Source: Thermoanaerobaculia bacterium | GTDB lineage: Bacteria > Acidobacteriota > Thermoanaerobaculia > Gp7-AA8 | NCBI GenBank assembly: GCA_023700825.1 | Contig: JAMPYE010000219.1 | Coordinates: 1 to 7,057 of the forward strand | Direction: 5' to 3' | DNA: 7,057 nucleotides | Shown here: positions 1-6,640 of the stretch, in pieces | Layout: each line of letters begins with the position of its first letter | Numbering within the stretch: the stretch's first letter is position 1 | Translations under genes and position numbers: made by a program | The notes under the pieces: model-generated | The model's input: the letters and a program-made list of their open reading frames with translations, nothing else | Databases searched by the model: none | Told to the model about the DNA's origin: nothing

Positions 1-85
1 GTTGGCCGAGCGGTTTAAGGCACCGGTCTTGAAAACCGGCAACAGGGTAACCTGTTCGTGAGTTCGAATGTCACACCCTCCGCCA
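1..85 (+). tRNA. tRNA-Ser (TGA anticodon), 5' end cut by window edge
   Basis: This is a class II serine tRNA. The D-arm has GCC/GGC. The anticodon stem CCGGT/ACCGG (23-27, 35-39) closes a 7-base loop with anticodon TGA at 30-32. The long variable arm typical of tRNA-Ser is a perfect 6-bp stem (41-46 with 51-56) and a GTAA loop. The T-loop is TTCGAAT (63-69). The acceptor 3' strand (75-81) is followed by discriminator G82 and an encoded CCA (83-85). Pairing of the acceptor implies that five 5' bases lie outside the window. The innermost T-stem pair (62 with 70), which corresponds to the nearly universal G53-C61 pair, is G-G here; the other four T-stem pairs are intact. It would decode UCA and other UCN codons. 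A functional tRNA is the simplest call, but the mismatch leaves open a degenerate copy or a base error. Confidence 0.93.
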
Positions 86-93
86 TCGTTTCC

Positions 94-98
94 GGGAG
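94..98 (+). promoter_or_regulatory. Shine-Dalgarno site of the 332-residue exported protein gene
   Basis: GGGAG lies 6 bases before the ATG at 105. It falls within the 19 bases between the tRNA CCA end and the start codon. This fixes the start and means the ribosome site lies immediately downstream of the tRNA 3' processing site. Confidence 0.75.
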
Positions 99-104
99 AC
101 CTCT

Positions 105-1103
105 ATGCGCCGCACCCTGATCGCCCTCGTCGCCTGCGCCACCCTGCCTGCCGCGCTCGCCGCGCCGCCCGCGCCCGCCGGCCCCCAGGACAGCAAGTCC
201 TGGCTCGAATCGCAGGGGCTGGAAGCGGCCGCGAGCAAGGAATTCCAGGATTTCGAGGCCATCGTCGCCCGCGTGAAGGGGGCCAAGGACGCCCAGTCGG
301 CCCAGGAGCGCGTCCTGGTCTTCGCGAAGGGCAAGCTCGCGTGGCAGTCCAGTCCCAAGGACCTCATCGAGCCCGTGTCGAAGTTCGCGCTGCATTCCCT
401 CGGCCGCGACCTCGACGGCAGCGGCCAGCCGCAACTGCACTTCTCGGGCTATTCCGGCGGGGCGCACTGCTGCACCACGCACTACGTCTACAAGCTCAAG
501 CCGCAGGTGAAGCGCCACGCGGTGTACCCGGCCAAGAACGTGGGCGGGACGGATTTCATGGAGCTGCCGGGCCGCAAGACCCCGATCATGGTCTCCGCCG
601 ACGACTCGAGCGCCACCGTGTTCGCGCCGTACTCCAACTCCTACTTCCCGCTCGTGGTGGTGGAGGTCTCGCCCAAGGGCAAGTTCCAGTTCGCCTACGA
701 CCTCATGCGCCCGCGGCTGCCGGGCATGCCGCCGCCCGTCTGCGCCGAGCCCGCGGCCACGGCCAACCCGTGGCTCAAGGAGCGCTGCGCCGAGTTCGCG
801 GGTGCGAAGCGCAAGACCCGCACGACCGAGATCCAGGCGAAGCTCAAGGAGATCAAGAGCTCGCGCTCGGCCGACAAGGTCAAGTGGGACGACTACTACG
901 CCACGGGGGTGCTCTCCGCCGTCGCCGCGGAGATGAACCGCCACGCGTACACGGGCTACGCGGCGGCCGGCATGAACTGGATGGAGACCGTCTGGCCGGG
1001 CAACGACACCGTGAAGGTCACCTTCCTCGACAAGCTGCGCGAGTCGAGGGCCAAGAGCGTATTCGCGGACGACCTGCGGGTGCTCGCGACCGACACGCGC
1101 TGA
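105..1103 (+). CDS. Exported protein of unknown function with DxDGxG and GGAHCC motifs
   Basis: 332 residues, TGA stop. I do not recognise a named family. Residues 1-19 form a Sec signal peptide: basic MRR start, hydrophobic core, and an A-L-A site before residue 20. This predicts a periplasmic or secreted protein. Residues 102-108 (DLDGSGQ) resemble the calcium-binding loop of FG-GAP/VCBS-type repeats. They run into GYSGGAHCCTT (115-125), a compact motif with paired cysteines 122-123 that I associate with uncharacterised exported proteins carrying a single such loop. Cys213 and Cys228 could form a second disulfide. Residues 235-262 are Lys/Arg-rich and probably helical. The start is chosen for its Shine-Dalgarno site and because the signal peptide begins there. 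LVAC at 8-11 resembles a lipobox but lies too close to the N-terminus. The gene follows the tRNA by 19 bases on the same strand and may be co-transcribed with it. Coding is real: GC-rich third positions and a coherent secretory protein. The function is unknown. Confidence 0.85.
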   Translation: MRRTLIALVACATLPAALAAPPAPAGPQDSKSWLESQGLEAAASKEFQDFEAIVARVKGAKDAQSAQERVLVFAKGKLAWQSSPKDLIEPVSKFALHSLGRDLDGSGQPQLHFSGYSGGAHCCTTHYVYKLKPQVKRHAVYPAKNVGGTDFMELPGRKTPIMVSADDSSATVFAPYSNSYFPLVVVEVSPKGKFQFAYDLMRPRLPGMPPPVCAEPAATANPWLKERCAEFAGAKRKTRTTEIQAKLKEIKSSRSADKVKWDDYYATGVLSAVAAEMNRHAYTGYAAAGMNWMETVWPGNDTVKVTFLDKLRESRAKSVFADDLRVLATDTR

Positions 1104-1106
1104 GAC

Positions 1107-3317
1107 CTACTCGGACAGTACCCGGCACCTCAGGCTCGGCAAGGACCACGCCGTGTCGGACTCGGGCTTGGCCCCCGTGCCCACCCGGAGGTTCTTCGTC
1201 GAGGAGAGCGCTACGTAGGGCTCGTAGTAGAAGCCGCGCGTCGCCGTCTGCCTCGCGTTGAACTCGAAAAGCCGCTGGAGCGAGCCATCGGCAGGGTCCC
1301 GCAACGAAAGCCCGATCGACTCGCCGGAGTTCGCCTGGGACCACCCCGTGATCGAAAGCCCGCTCGCTTCCACCTCGAGCATGTAGGCGCAGATCCACGC
1401 GAACGTCGCACCGGGCCTTGCGTACAGGTTCCGGAAGTCTTCGGTGGCGATGAAGGGACTCGTGATGCCCGCCTTTTCGCTCGTGACCTGGTTGCTCCGG
1501 TAGAGGTAGAACCTCCAGTTCGCGTCGGGCCCGATGGTTCCGCTGATCTTGTCGCACTCGGCCCAGGTCCAGCATCCCCTCGCACCGGGCGGCGAGACAT
1601 CCTGGGCCGGATATTCGCGGGCGCCGATTGTGAGCACGATGTCGCCTGGGCGGTTTCGTGCCGCCTCGCGAAGCCTTGTCTCATAGCGCTCCGGCACGAT
1701 CATGCTGAAATCGGCGCCACCTACGTTTCGGATGGCGCTGCCCATGTCCGCCATGAACACGACGAACGGCGAAAGGTCCACCACCCTCGCGGCCACGGCT
1801 TCCCAGCCGCCGGCGACTGTTTCCTCTCCCATGTCGCCGCGAAAGACGAGGATGTAGCGGTCTGGCTCCTTCGGGGCTGGCGCCGTGGCCCAGTTGGGGA
1901 ACGTGACCGCGACCTCCGCCTGGGAATTCCGGCTCACGGCGAGTGAGTTCCAGCCCTGCTGGGCGATCGGATATCGGGTGCCGTCGCTCCCGTCATAGTA
2001 GAGCTCGAAGGCACCCCGCATGTCCTCGTACCCGTTGTTCGCGATGTAGTACTTCTGCGCCTTCTCATCGTAGACGAGGTCGATGTCGCCGCGGAAGAAG
2101 TAGTTGATCATTCCCGCGGAGAACGCCACGGCGCGGGGAATGAGGTGCTTGTAGGCCTCGTCGAAGTTGAACCGGTTCAGGGCAAACAGGTTCGGTGCGC
2201 CCCTGTTCTTCAGGTCTTGGGTGAAGAAGGAGTAGGACGAAGCGCGACGATTGGACAGCGTGCTTCCGAGAAACCTGTCGTCAACGCTAGTCCCGACGAA
2301 GCTCATGCGTCCCTGAAGGCCCGGTGGGCAGGGCGGAAACGCATTCGCGCACAGTTCGCCGATATCCACGTTTTCATACTGTGTCGCGTCGAGCGCGGGT
2401 TGCGCGAAGCCCTGCGCCGCATTCCCATTACTTAGGGACGTGAAGTTGGTTCCTGCAGAGACGAAACTCCGGTTGGTGAAGTCTGCGATCCCCTTGCCGC
2501 CGCTCGAGTCCGTCAATCGGGTGCTCCAGAAGGACTTCGCCGACGTGAAGGTCGACCGGAATCCGGCGGAGTTGATGGAATATCCCGCAATGCTCGGGTC
2601 CGAGTAGGAGGCAACAGGACCACTCAGGATGTTTTCCGTGTTCGTCCATGACTCGAAGTAGCTCGGATTGCCGGCTAACCTGTTGAATACTGCGCTAAGC
2701 GGCTGACCGAAACAGGATTCATCGACTGCAAGGTGCATGTCGTTTCGAACGTGTTGCGGTTGCGCCATGTCCTGCAGATGGTGCACGACATGTCCGATAG
2801 TTTGAAACATGAGGCCGAGGCCGATATGTCGGTCGGCTGGCGCAGTTCTGGTCATCGCCCGGTAGAAGTAGCTCCTGGCATCGCGGAACGAATACCCACG
2901 GGTTCCAGGAAGCGAGGGCGCATTCTGCTCCACGGCCCACGAGGGGGAGGCTTGGCCCGTGACGCTGAAGCCGAGCGCAGTTCCTGAAAGTCCCTGCCCA
3001 GTTAGCGGGTTGTAGAAGTGATTACGTGGGCGATCATCGGTGCAGTCGAAACCATCCTCGAACTCTGCCCCGTCGCGCAAGAGATCGAGGATCGAACTCG
3101 GCGTGCCCCTCGAGTTCGGGAACACCTGGGAAATGTCGGAATACGGCTTATCCAACCCAATAGTTTTCAGCTTTTCCGAATCCGCCAAGATCGAGTAGGC
3201 TACCGCCGATCCGGAAAGGCTTCTGTGAGTCTGTTTCTCGAAGGCGTGGGAATCCGGGCCACTGCAGGCGAGTGCGAGTGCGAGTGCGAGAAGGAGGGGC
3301 GGAAGCGTTTGACTCAC
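1107..3317 (-). CDS. Exported zinc-dependent phospholipase C / P1 nuclease-like protein with long beta-rich C-terminus
   Basis: 736 residues, GTG start, TAG stop. The N-terminus has a hydrophobic LALALALAC core. Cleavage is possible before Cys18 (weak lipobox, Ala at -3) or after the S-H-A at 23-25, which would expose FEKQTH. The segment to about 230 carries the ordered metal-ligand pattern of the zinc-dependent PLC / S1-P1 nuclease fold: THR (His31), GAEFED (Asp88), NHFYNP (His100), RHIG (His164), HHLQDMAQPQH (His179, Asp183, His189, with the family's HxxxD then +6 His spacing), VRNDMH (His195) and YFESW (Glu222). Residues 390-410 (HLIPRAVAFS to NYFFRG) match a segment I associate with bacterial members. 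Residues about 425-736 look beta-rich and I do not recognise them. Predicted role: hydrolysis of phosphodiester bonds in phospholipids or nucleic acid outside the cytoplasm; the substrate is inferred only. The start is fixed by GAGGG 6 bases upstream and by GTGA overlap with the preceding gene. A longer reading to an ATG near 3482 gives non-secretory, shadow-like sequence. It is last in the operon. Confidence 0.85.
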   Translation of the reverse strand: MSQTLPPLLLALALALACSGPDSHAFEKQTHRSLSGSAVAYSILADSEKLKTIGLDKPYSDISQVFPNSRGTPSSILDLLRDGAEFEDGFDCTDDRPRNHFYNPLTGQGLSGTALGFSVTGQASPSWAVEQNAPSLPGTRGYSFRDARSYFYRAMTRTAPADRHIGLGLMFQTIGHVVHHLQDMAQPQHVRNDMHLAVDESCFGQPLSAVFNRLAGNPSYFESWTNTENILSGPVASYSDPSIAGYSINSAGFRSTFTSAKSFWSTRLTDSSGGKGIADFTNRSFVSAGTNFTSLSNGNAAQGFAQPALDATQYENVDIGELCANAFPPCPPGLQGRMSFVGTSVDDRFLGSTLSNRRASSYSFFTQDLKNRGAPNLFALNRFNFDEAYKHLIPRAVAFSAGMINYFFRGDIDLVYDEKAQKYYIANNGYEDMRGAFELYYDGSDGTRYPIAQQGWNSLAVSRNSQAEVAVTFPNWATAPAPKEPDRYILVFRGDMGEETVAGGWEAVAARVVDLSPFVVFMADMGSAIRNVGGADFSMIVPERYETRLREAARNRPGDIVLTIGAREYPAQDVSPPGARGCWTWAECDKISGTIGPDANWRFYLYRSNQVTSEKAGITSPFIATEDFRNLYARPGATFAWICAYMLEVEASGLSITGWSQANSGESIGLSLRDPADGSLQRLFEFNARQTATRGFYYEPYVALSSTKNLRVGTGAKPESDTAWSLPSLRCRVLSE
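3268..3290. repeat. Hexanucleotide tandem repeat (GCGAGT, 3.8 copies) in signal-peptide coding region
   Basis: Three full GCGAGT units and a five-base partial copy lie in the region encoding the hydrophobic core of the PLC-like protein's signal peptide. On the coding strand the unit is ACTCGC, which encodes the alternating Leu-Ala run. Gain or loss of a unit keeps the frame and changes the core by two residues. Confidence 0.85.
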
Positions 3318-4015
3318 TTCAAACCCTCGAGGAAGGCGGTTGGCGAGCCGCACCCGACCTTGACGTAATGCTCCTCTGCGACCTTGAGCTTGGAGGGAAT
3401 CAGGCCCATGGCGATACCCTCCACCTTGAACCTGGACTCTTCCTCCATAAGCGCCTTGATCATGAGAGGAAACCTCTTCCATTCGCAGTCGCTTCGCGCA
3501 CCCGGCATGCCAAGGGTCCGTGCACGAGACATCAGGGAATCACTAAGCCTTTCGACACGCAGTACGTAATCCTTCCGCGATCCAGAAACCTGCGTCATTC
3601 GCACGGCAAGGCCGTTGTAGAGGAAGCGCTGCTGCCGGTCGTTCTCGGAACTCGACAGGGTAGGTTCGTTATTTGCGTATTCCGGCGCGTAGCCGGACTT
3701 GAAGATGTAAACGGTGGTCTCCCTGAGTCGGGCAGTGACAATGACTGGCCCCCAGCCAGGAAAGCGGACCTTGCCGTCCTTGCCCGTGACCATTTCGAGG
3801 ACATTGACGATCGGGCCATTGCCGCCGCCCTCCATACCCGCCCGGTACTGCCAGATTGCCGCTGCCGTAGCGCCTTCGATCGGTCGACCACTGTCTTTAT
3901 CCACTAGGGCGAACTCGATCGGCTCTGCCTTGAACGACATGGGCAGTGCAAATGCTGTCGAGAAGGCCGGAAGGCCAAGCGCGAACGCCATTCCCAGGAC
4001 GCGTGTGAGCGGCAT
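3314..4015 (-). CDS. Exported carboxypeptidase-regulatory-like (transthyretin-like) domain protein
   Basis: 233 residues from the ATG at 4015. Residues 1-23 form a clean signal peptide (MPLTRVLG start, A-F-A cleavage site), predicting export. Residues about 33-110 fit a carboxypeptidase-regulatory-like / transthyretin-like beta-sandwich: an opening strand, then DKDSGRPIEGA, a W/Y-containing strand, TGKDGKVRFPGWG, and IFKSGYAP. In such domains the D-G-R-P-I-x-G-A turn and the late T-x-x-D/G-x-x-x-F element are typical. The rest (about 120-233) is unrecognised, with a helical-looking stretch at 150-215 and Cys177 and Cys222 as a possible disulfide. No catalytic residues are apparent, so a binding or structural role is more likely than an enzymatic one. 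An in-frame ATG at 4051 would add 12 residues and overlap the upstream gene; the inner ATG is preferred because it starts the signal peptide and leaves a 14-base gap with a weak AAAGAGA ribosome site. Middle gene of the operon. Confidence 0.85.
   Translation of the reverse strand: MPLTRVLGMAFALGLPAFSTAFALPMSFKAEPIEFALVDKDSGRPIEGATAAAIWQYRAGMEGGGNGPIVNVLEMVTGKDGKVRFPGWGPVIVTARLRETTVYIFKSGYAPEYANNEPTLSSSENDRQQRFLYNGLAVRMTQVSGSRKDYVLRVERLSDSLMSRARTLGMPGARSDCEWKRFPLMIKALMEEESRFKVEGIAMGLIPSKLKVAEEHYVKVGCGSPTAFLEGLK
3324..3328 (-). promoter_or_regulatory. Shine-Dalgarno site for the GTG start of the PLC-like gene
   Basis: On the minus strand GAGGG precedes the GTG by 6 bases. It lies inside the last codons of the upstream gene, whose TGA stop overlaps the GTG (GTGA, 3314-3317). 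This is the classic arrangement for translational coupling and is the main reason for choosing this start. Confidence 0.75.
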
Positions 4016-4029
4016 CGTTCTCTTTCGGA

Positions 4030-6633
4030 TTACATCGAGTCGAGTTTCCATTGCCCCGTCCCGTCCTTGGCGAAATATATGAAGAACACGTTCAACTCGC
4101 CATCGATCAGTCTTGTCACGGCAAACTCTGCCACATACTCGTCCAGCGCCACGCCGCGAATCGACTGCACCGAATTGAAAATCGCCCCCATGTCGGCCTG
4201 AAGCGTGGCAAACACGGGTGCATAGCGTTCCCTGGCGCCGTCCGTGAGGAATGCGAGCGCGCCTGACTGATCCCCCGAGCGCAGCGCGGCGACGAGCCCG
4301 ATCCAGATGTCACGGAAGTGCTTCTCCGCCGGGTCCGGCAACACGGTCACGGCGATGGACTTGGTCGTGGTCGTTCCGTACGAATCGGTCACCGCCGCGA
4401 CGATCTCGTAGCTTCCCTCGGGCACTTCGTTCCAGAAATAGTCGGCAAAGCCGCTTTCGCCCGCCCCGGCGAAGAATCCCACCGGTGAATTGTTGCTCAC
4501 CTCGACGAAGGCTTGCGAGCCGTCGGCATTCGTGGCACCTGCAGTGACTTGAATGCTCGCGGGCGCCACGAACGTGTCGCCATCGGCCGGGGAGTAGAAG
4601 GTGATCGCCGGAGGTGGAGCGCCGTTCGATCGTGAAATCTGGAGACTTGCGCTGGTGCCGGCTCCATCCGGGCTAGTGGCGACGATATCGATCGAGTTGG
4701 CGCCGAGCGCGAGCGTTATCTGGGAAGAAAAGGTTCCTCCGGCCAGGGTTGCTTCTACACCGTTGACCGTGATCCGCGTTCTTGGCGGGCCCGCGAATGT
4801 CCCGGTCACGGTGAGACTGTCCGATGTGGTCGTGAAACCGTCGGGCGGATCGGTGACGGCGATCATCAGCGGTGCGAGCGTCACGGTGTAAGACGTCTCG
4901 CTGGAATTCCCCACGCGGTCGATGGCGGTGATGCTGAAGGTGTTCGGGCCGGGAGCGAGGGTCACGGGGAACCGGAAATCCTGGCCGCTGGCGCTTTGTG
5001 GCGTGCCGCTCCATCCCAGGGCTATGTCCGCCTGCTCATCGACGCTTCCGCTGATCGAAAGCGCCGCGGCCCCGAGAACCGAGCCTTCGGGCGGTGTGAG
5101 CGACGTGAACCTCGGTGCCATGGTGTCTCGAGTGATCGAGATCGACTGCGTGGCACGATTCCCCGCGGGATCGGTCGCCTGCAGCACGATCGCGTTCAGG
5201 CCCTCGGAGACGTCTTGCTCCGCCGCGAAGGTCCCGTCAGCGGCAACGGGAGCGGCGGCGGCGCCAATCACCAAGGACGATGATTCGCTCAGGCGCCCGG
5301 ACACCGACAACCGGGTCCGATTGGTGAGGTGAGGCGACGGCGGGGACAAGGACAGGAACGATGGCGGGGTCGTGTCGATAGTGAAGCTTGCCGCGAGTTC
5401 GTTCGACGCCTGGCCGAAGCCGTCGGTGGCGGTCGCGGTCAGGGTGACCGTTCCCTCCGGAAGTCGGCTGGAGGGCTGATAGGTGGCAAGCCCCGTGTCC
5501 CGGTCGATCGTGAACTGGAGGCCAACCTGCTGGCCGGACAGCAGGACGGAGAGCGAGTAGCCCTCATAGAAGCCGGTCGCGATCCCGCAGTCGCTGCCCG
5601 AGCAGGATGCCCGCAACTGGAGCGCGATCGGCACGAGCGGATTGTTCGTCAGAGCGCCAGGACTGGGGGCGGCCAATGCCAGAGCCGTTGCGACGGTCAG
5701 CGGTGCAACACCAACGGCCTGGATTCGGCGTGAGTTCGGCACAAGACCCGAAAGCTTCCCGTCCGACGCGAATCGGGACAGTCCAGCGCCGTGCCCGACC
5801 AGGATGGCGCGGGTCGCAGAGTCGAAGGCCAGCGCGTCGGGCTGCTTGATGCCGAGGGGCTTGAGTTCCACCGCCACGCCGGGCGACCCGCCGACGGAAA
5901 CAGCATCGAGTCGCTGTTCCGACAGCGCCCAGAGCGTGCCCCGGATGCTGTCGAGCGCGATCGAATGGGGTTGCTTCGGCAATTCCGTCGATACGGGCGT
6001 CGATGCCAAGCCATGCGCGTCGATCCGGATGAGCCGCTTTTCGGCGGAAGCCCACAGCCAGGCTCCGATGGAGTCGACCTGCAGGAGCTTCGGCTCGCCG
6101 TTGACCAATGGCTTCAGGTCGACATCGGCGAGCAGCGATCCGGTCGCCGTGTAGTGGAGAAGCCGCTTCTGCCCGAGTATCCAGACGCTGCCATCGAGCG
6201 CGACCGAAAGCGCACGCGCGTTGCCCGGCGACCGCAATGTGCCGGAGACTTGCCCGTTCGAATCGAGGCGGATGAAGCCTTTCGAGCTATCCCTTTCCGA
6301 TCCTTTTCCCTCGCCGAGCCAGACGGACCCGTCGCGGGCGTCGAGCGTGAGGTATGTCGCGTCCTCCATCCGGAGGGACTTTAGGTCGGAATCAAACAGC
6401 GCGATTCCGAGACGGGAGCGACGGGAAATGCGCGACTCCGAAAGTATCCAGACGGCGCCGTCCCGGGGGTCGACGGCAAGCGCCCTCGAATGCGGTGCGT
6501 CTATGGTCAGTTCCACGGCGTCCAGGCCGGGCGAGAGGCGGTGGACAAGCCGATCGTCGGCCATCCAGACGTCGGCGGAAGCAGATGCCGCGGCCAGGCC
6601 GACCGCGGCTGCGAGCCAGTAACGGATGCGCAT
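4030..6633 (-). CDS. Exported multidomain protein: beta-propeller, about five Ig-like domains, NTF2-like tail
   Basis: 867 residues, TAA stop. Residues 1-20 form a signal peptide (MRIRYW, Ala-rich core, A-S-A before DVW). Residues about 21-305 contain repeated units with DGAVWILSE (58-66), DGSVWLGEG (102-109), DGSVWILGQ (148-155), GAWLWASAEKRL (190-201) and GTLWALSEQRL (232-242), as in NHL/YncE-type beta-propellers. Then come beta-sandwich, Ig-like segments at about 325-420 (with C-SGSD-C, 344-349), 422-502, 505-586, 588-668 and 674-765. Several carry the D/T-x-x-G-N or L-x-x-G-x-N-x-I turn of bacterial Ig-like domains. Residues about 769-867 (FRDIWIGLVAALRSGD to GQWKLDSM) resemble an NTF2/SnoaL-like alpha+beta domain. 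No catalytic site is seen; a surface or periplasmic scaffold, adhesin or ligand-binding role is inferred. The upstream in-frame ATG at 6684 is rejected because it puts 17 extra residues before the signal peptide; neither start has a good Shine-Dalgarno. First gene of the operon. Confidence 0.85.
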   Translation of the reverse strand: MRIRYWLAAAVGLAAASASADVWMADDRLVHRLSPGLDAVELTIDAPHSRALAVDPRDGAVWILSESRISRRSRLGIALFDSDLKSLRMEDATYLTLDARDGSVWLGEGKGSERDSSKGFIRLDSNGQVSGTLRSPGNARALSVALDGSVWILGQKRLLHYTATGSLLADVDLKPLVNGEPKLLQVDSIGAWLWASAEKRLIRIDAHGLASTPVSTELPKQPHSIALDSIRGTLWALSEQRLDAVSVGGSPGVAVELKPLGIKQPDALAFDSATRAILVGHGAGLSRFASDGKLSGLVPNSRRIQAVGVAPLTVATALALAAPSPGALTNNPLVPIALQLRASCSGSDCGIATGFYEGYSLSVLLSGQQVGLQFTIDRDTGLATYQPSSRLPEGTVTLTATATDGFGQASNELAASFTIDTTPPSFLSLSPPSPHLTNRTRLSVSGRLSESSSLVIGAAAAPVAADGTFAAEQDVSEGLNAIVLQATDPAGNRATQSISITRDTMAPRFTSLTPPEGSVLGAAALSISGSVDEQADIALGWSGTPQSASGQDFRFPVTLAPGPNTFSITAIDRVGNSSETSYTVTLAPLMIAVTDPPDGFTTTSDSLTVTGTFAGPPRTRITVNGVEATLAGGTFSSQITLALGANSIDIVATSPDGAGTSASLQISRSNGAPPPAITFYSPADGDTFVAPASIQVTAGATNADGSQAFVEVSNNSPVGFFAGAGESGFADYFWNEVPEGSYEIVAAVTDSYGTTTTKSIAVTVLPDPAEKHFRDIWIGLVAALRSGDQSGALAFLTDGARERYAPVFATLQADMGAIFNSVQSIRGVALDEYVAEFAVTRLIDGELNVFFIYFAKDGTGQWKLDSM

Positions 6634-6640
6634 TTGGGGG

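Noticed and set aside
126..137. Lipobox-like LVAC in the first exported protein
   Set aside because: Cleavage would leave only ten residues of signal peptide, too short for a normal lipoprotein signal. The A-L-A site nine residues later fits better.
15..944. Minus-strand open frame (309 codons) opposite the tRNA and first gene
   Set aside because: It runs antisense through the tRNA, is Arg/Leu/Gly-rich with no motif, and mirrors the GC-rich codon pattern of the real gene.
68..1261. Long plus-strand open frame (397 codons) overlapping the 332-residue exported protein gene
   Set aside because: Its product is a monotonous Arg/Gly/Ala/Pro-rich sequence, typical of the wrong frame in GC-rich coding DNA. 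The frame starting at 105 has a ribosome site and a signal peptide.
3318..3482. N-terminal extension of the PLC-like protein to an ATG at 3482
   Set aside because: The added 55 residues are low-complexity Gly/Arg/Gln-rich, overlap the upstream gene deeply, and would bury the signal peptide. The GTG at 3317 has GAGGG upstream and a GTGA overlap.
3272..3907. Plus-strand open frame (211 codons) antisense to the small exported protein gene
   Set aside because: No ribosome site, signal or domain; the minus-strand frame has a signal peptide, a recognisable domain and operon spacing.
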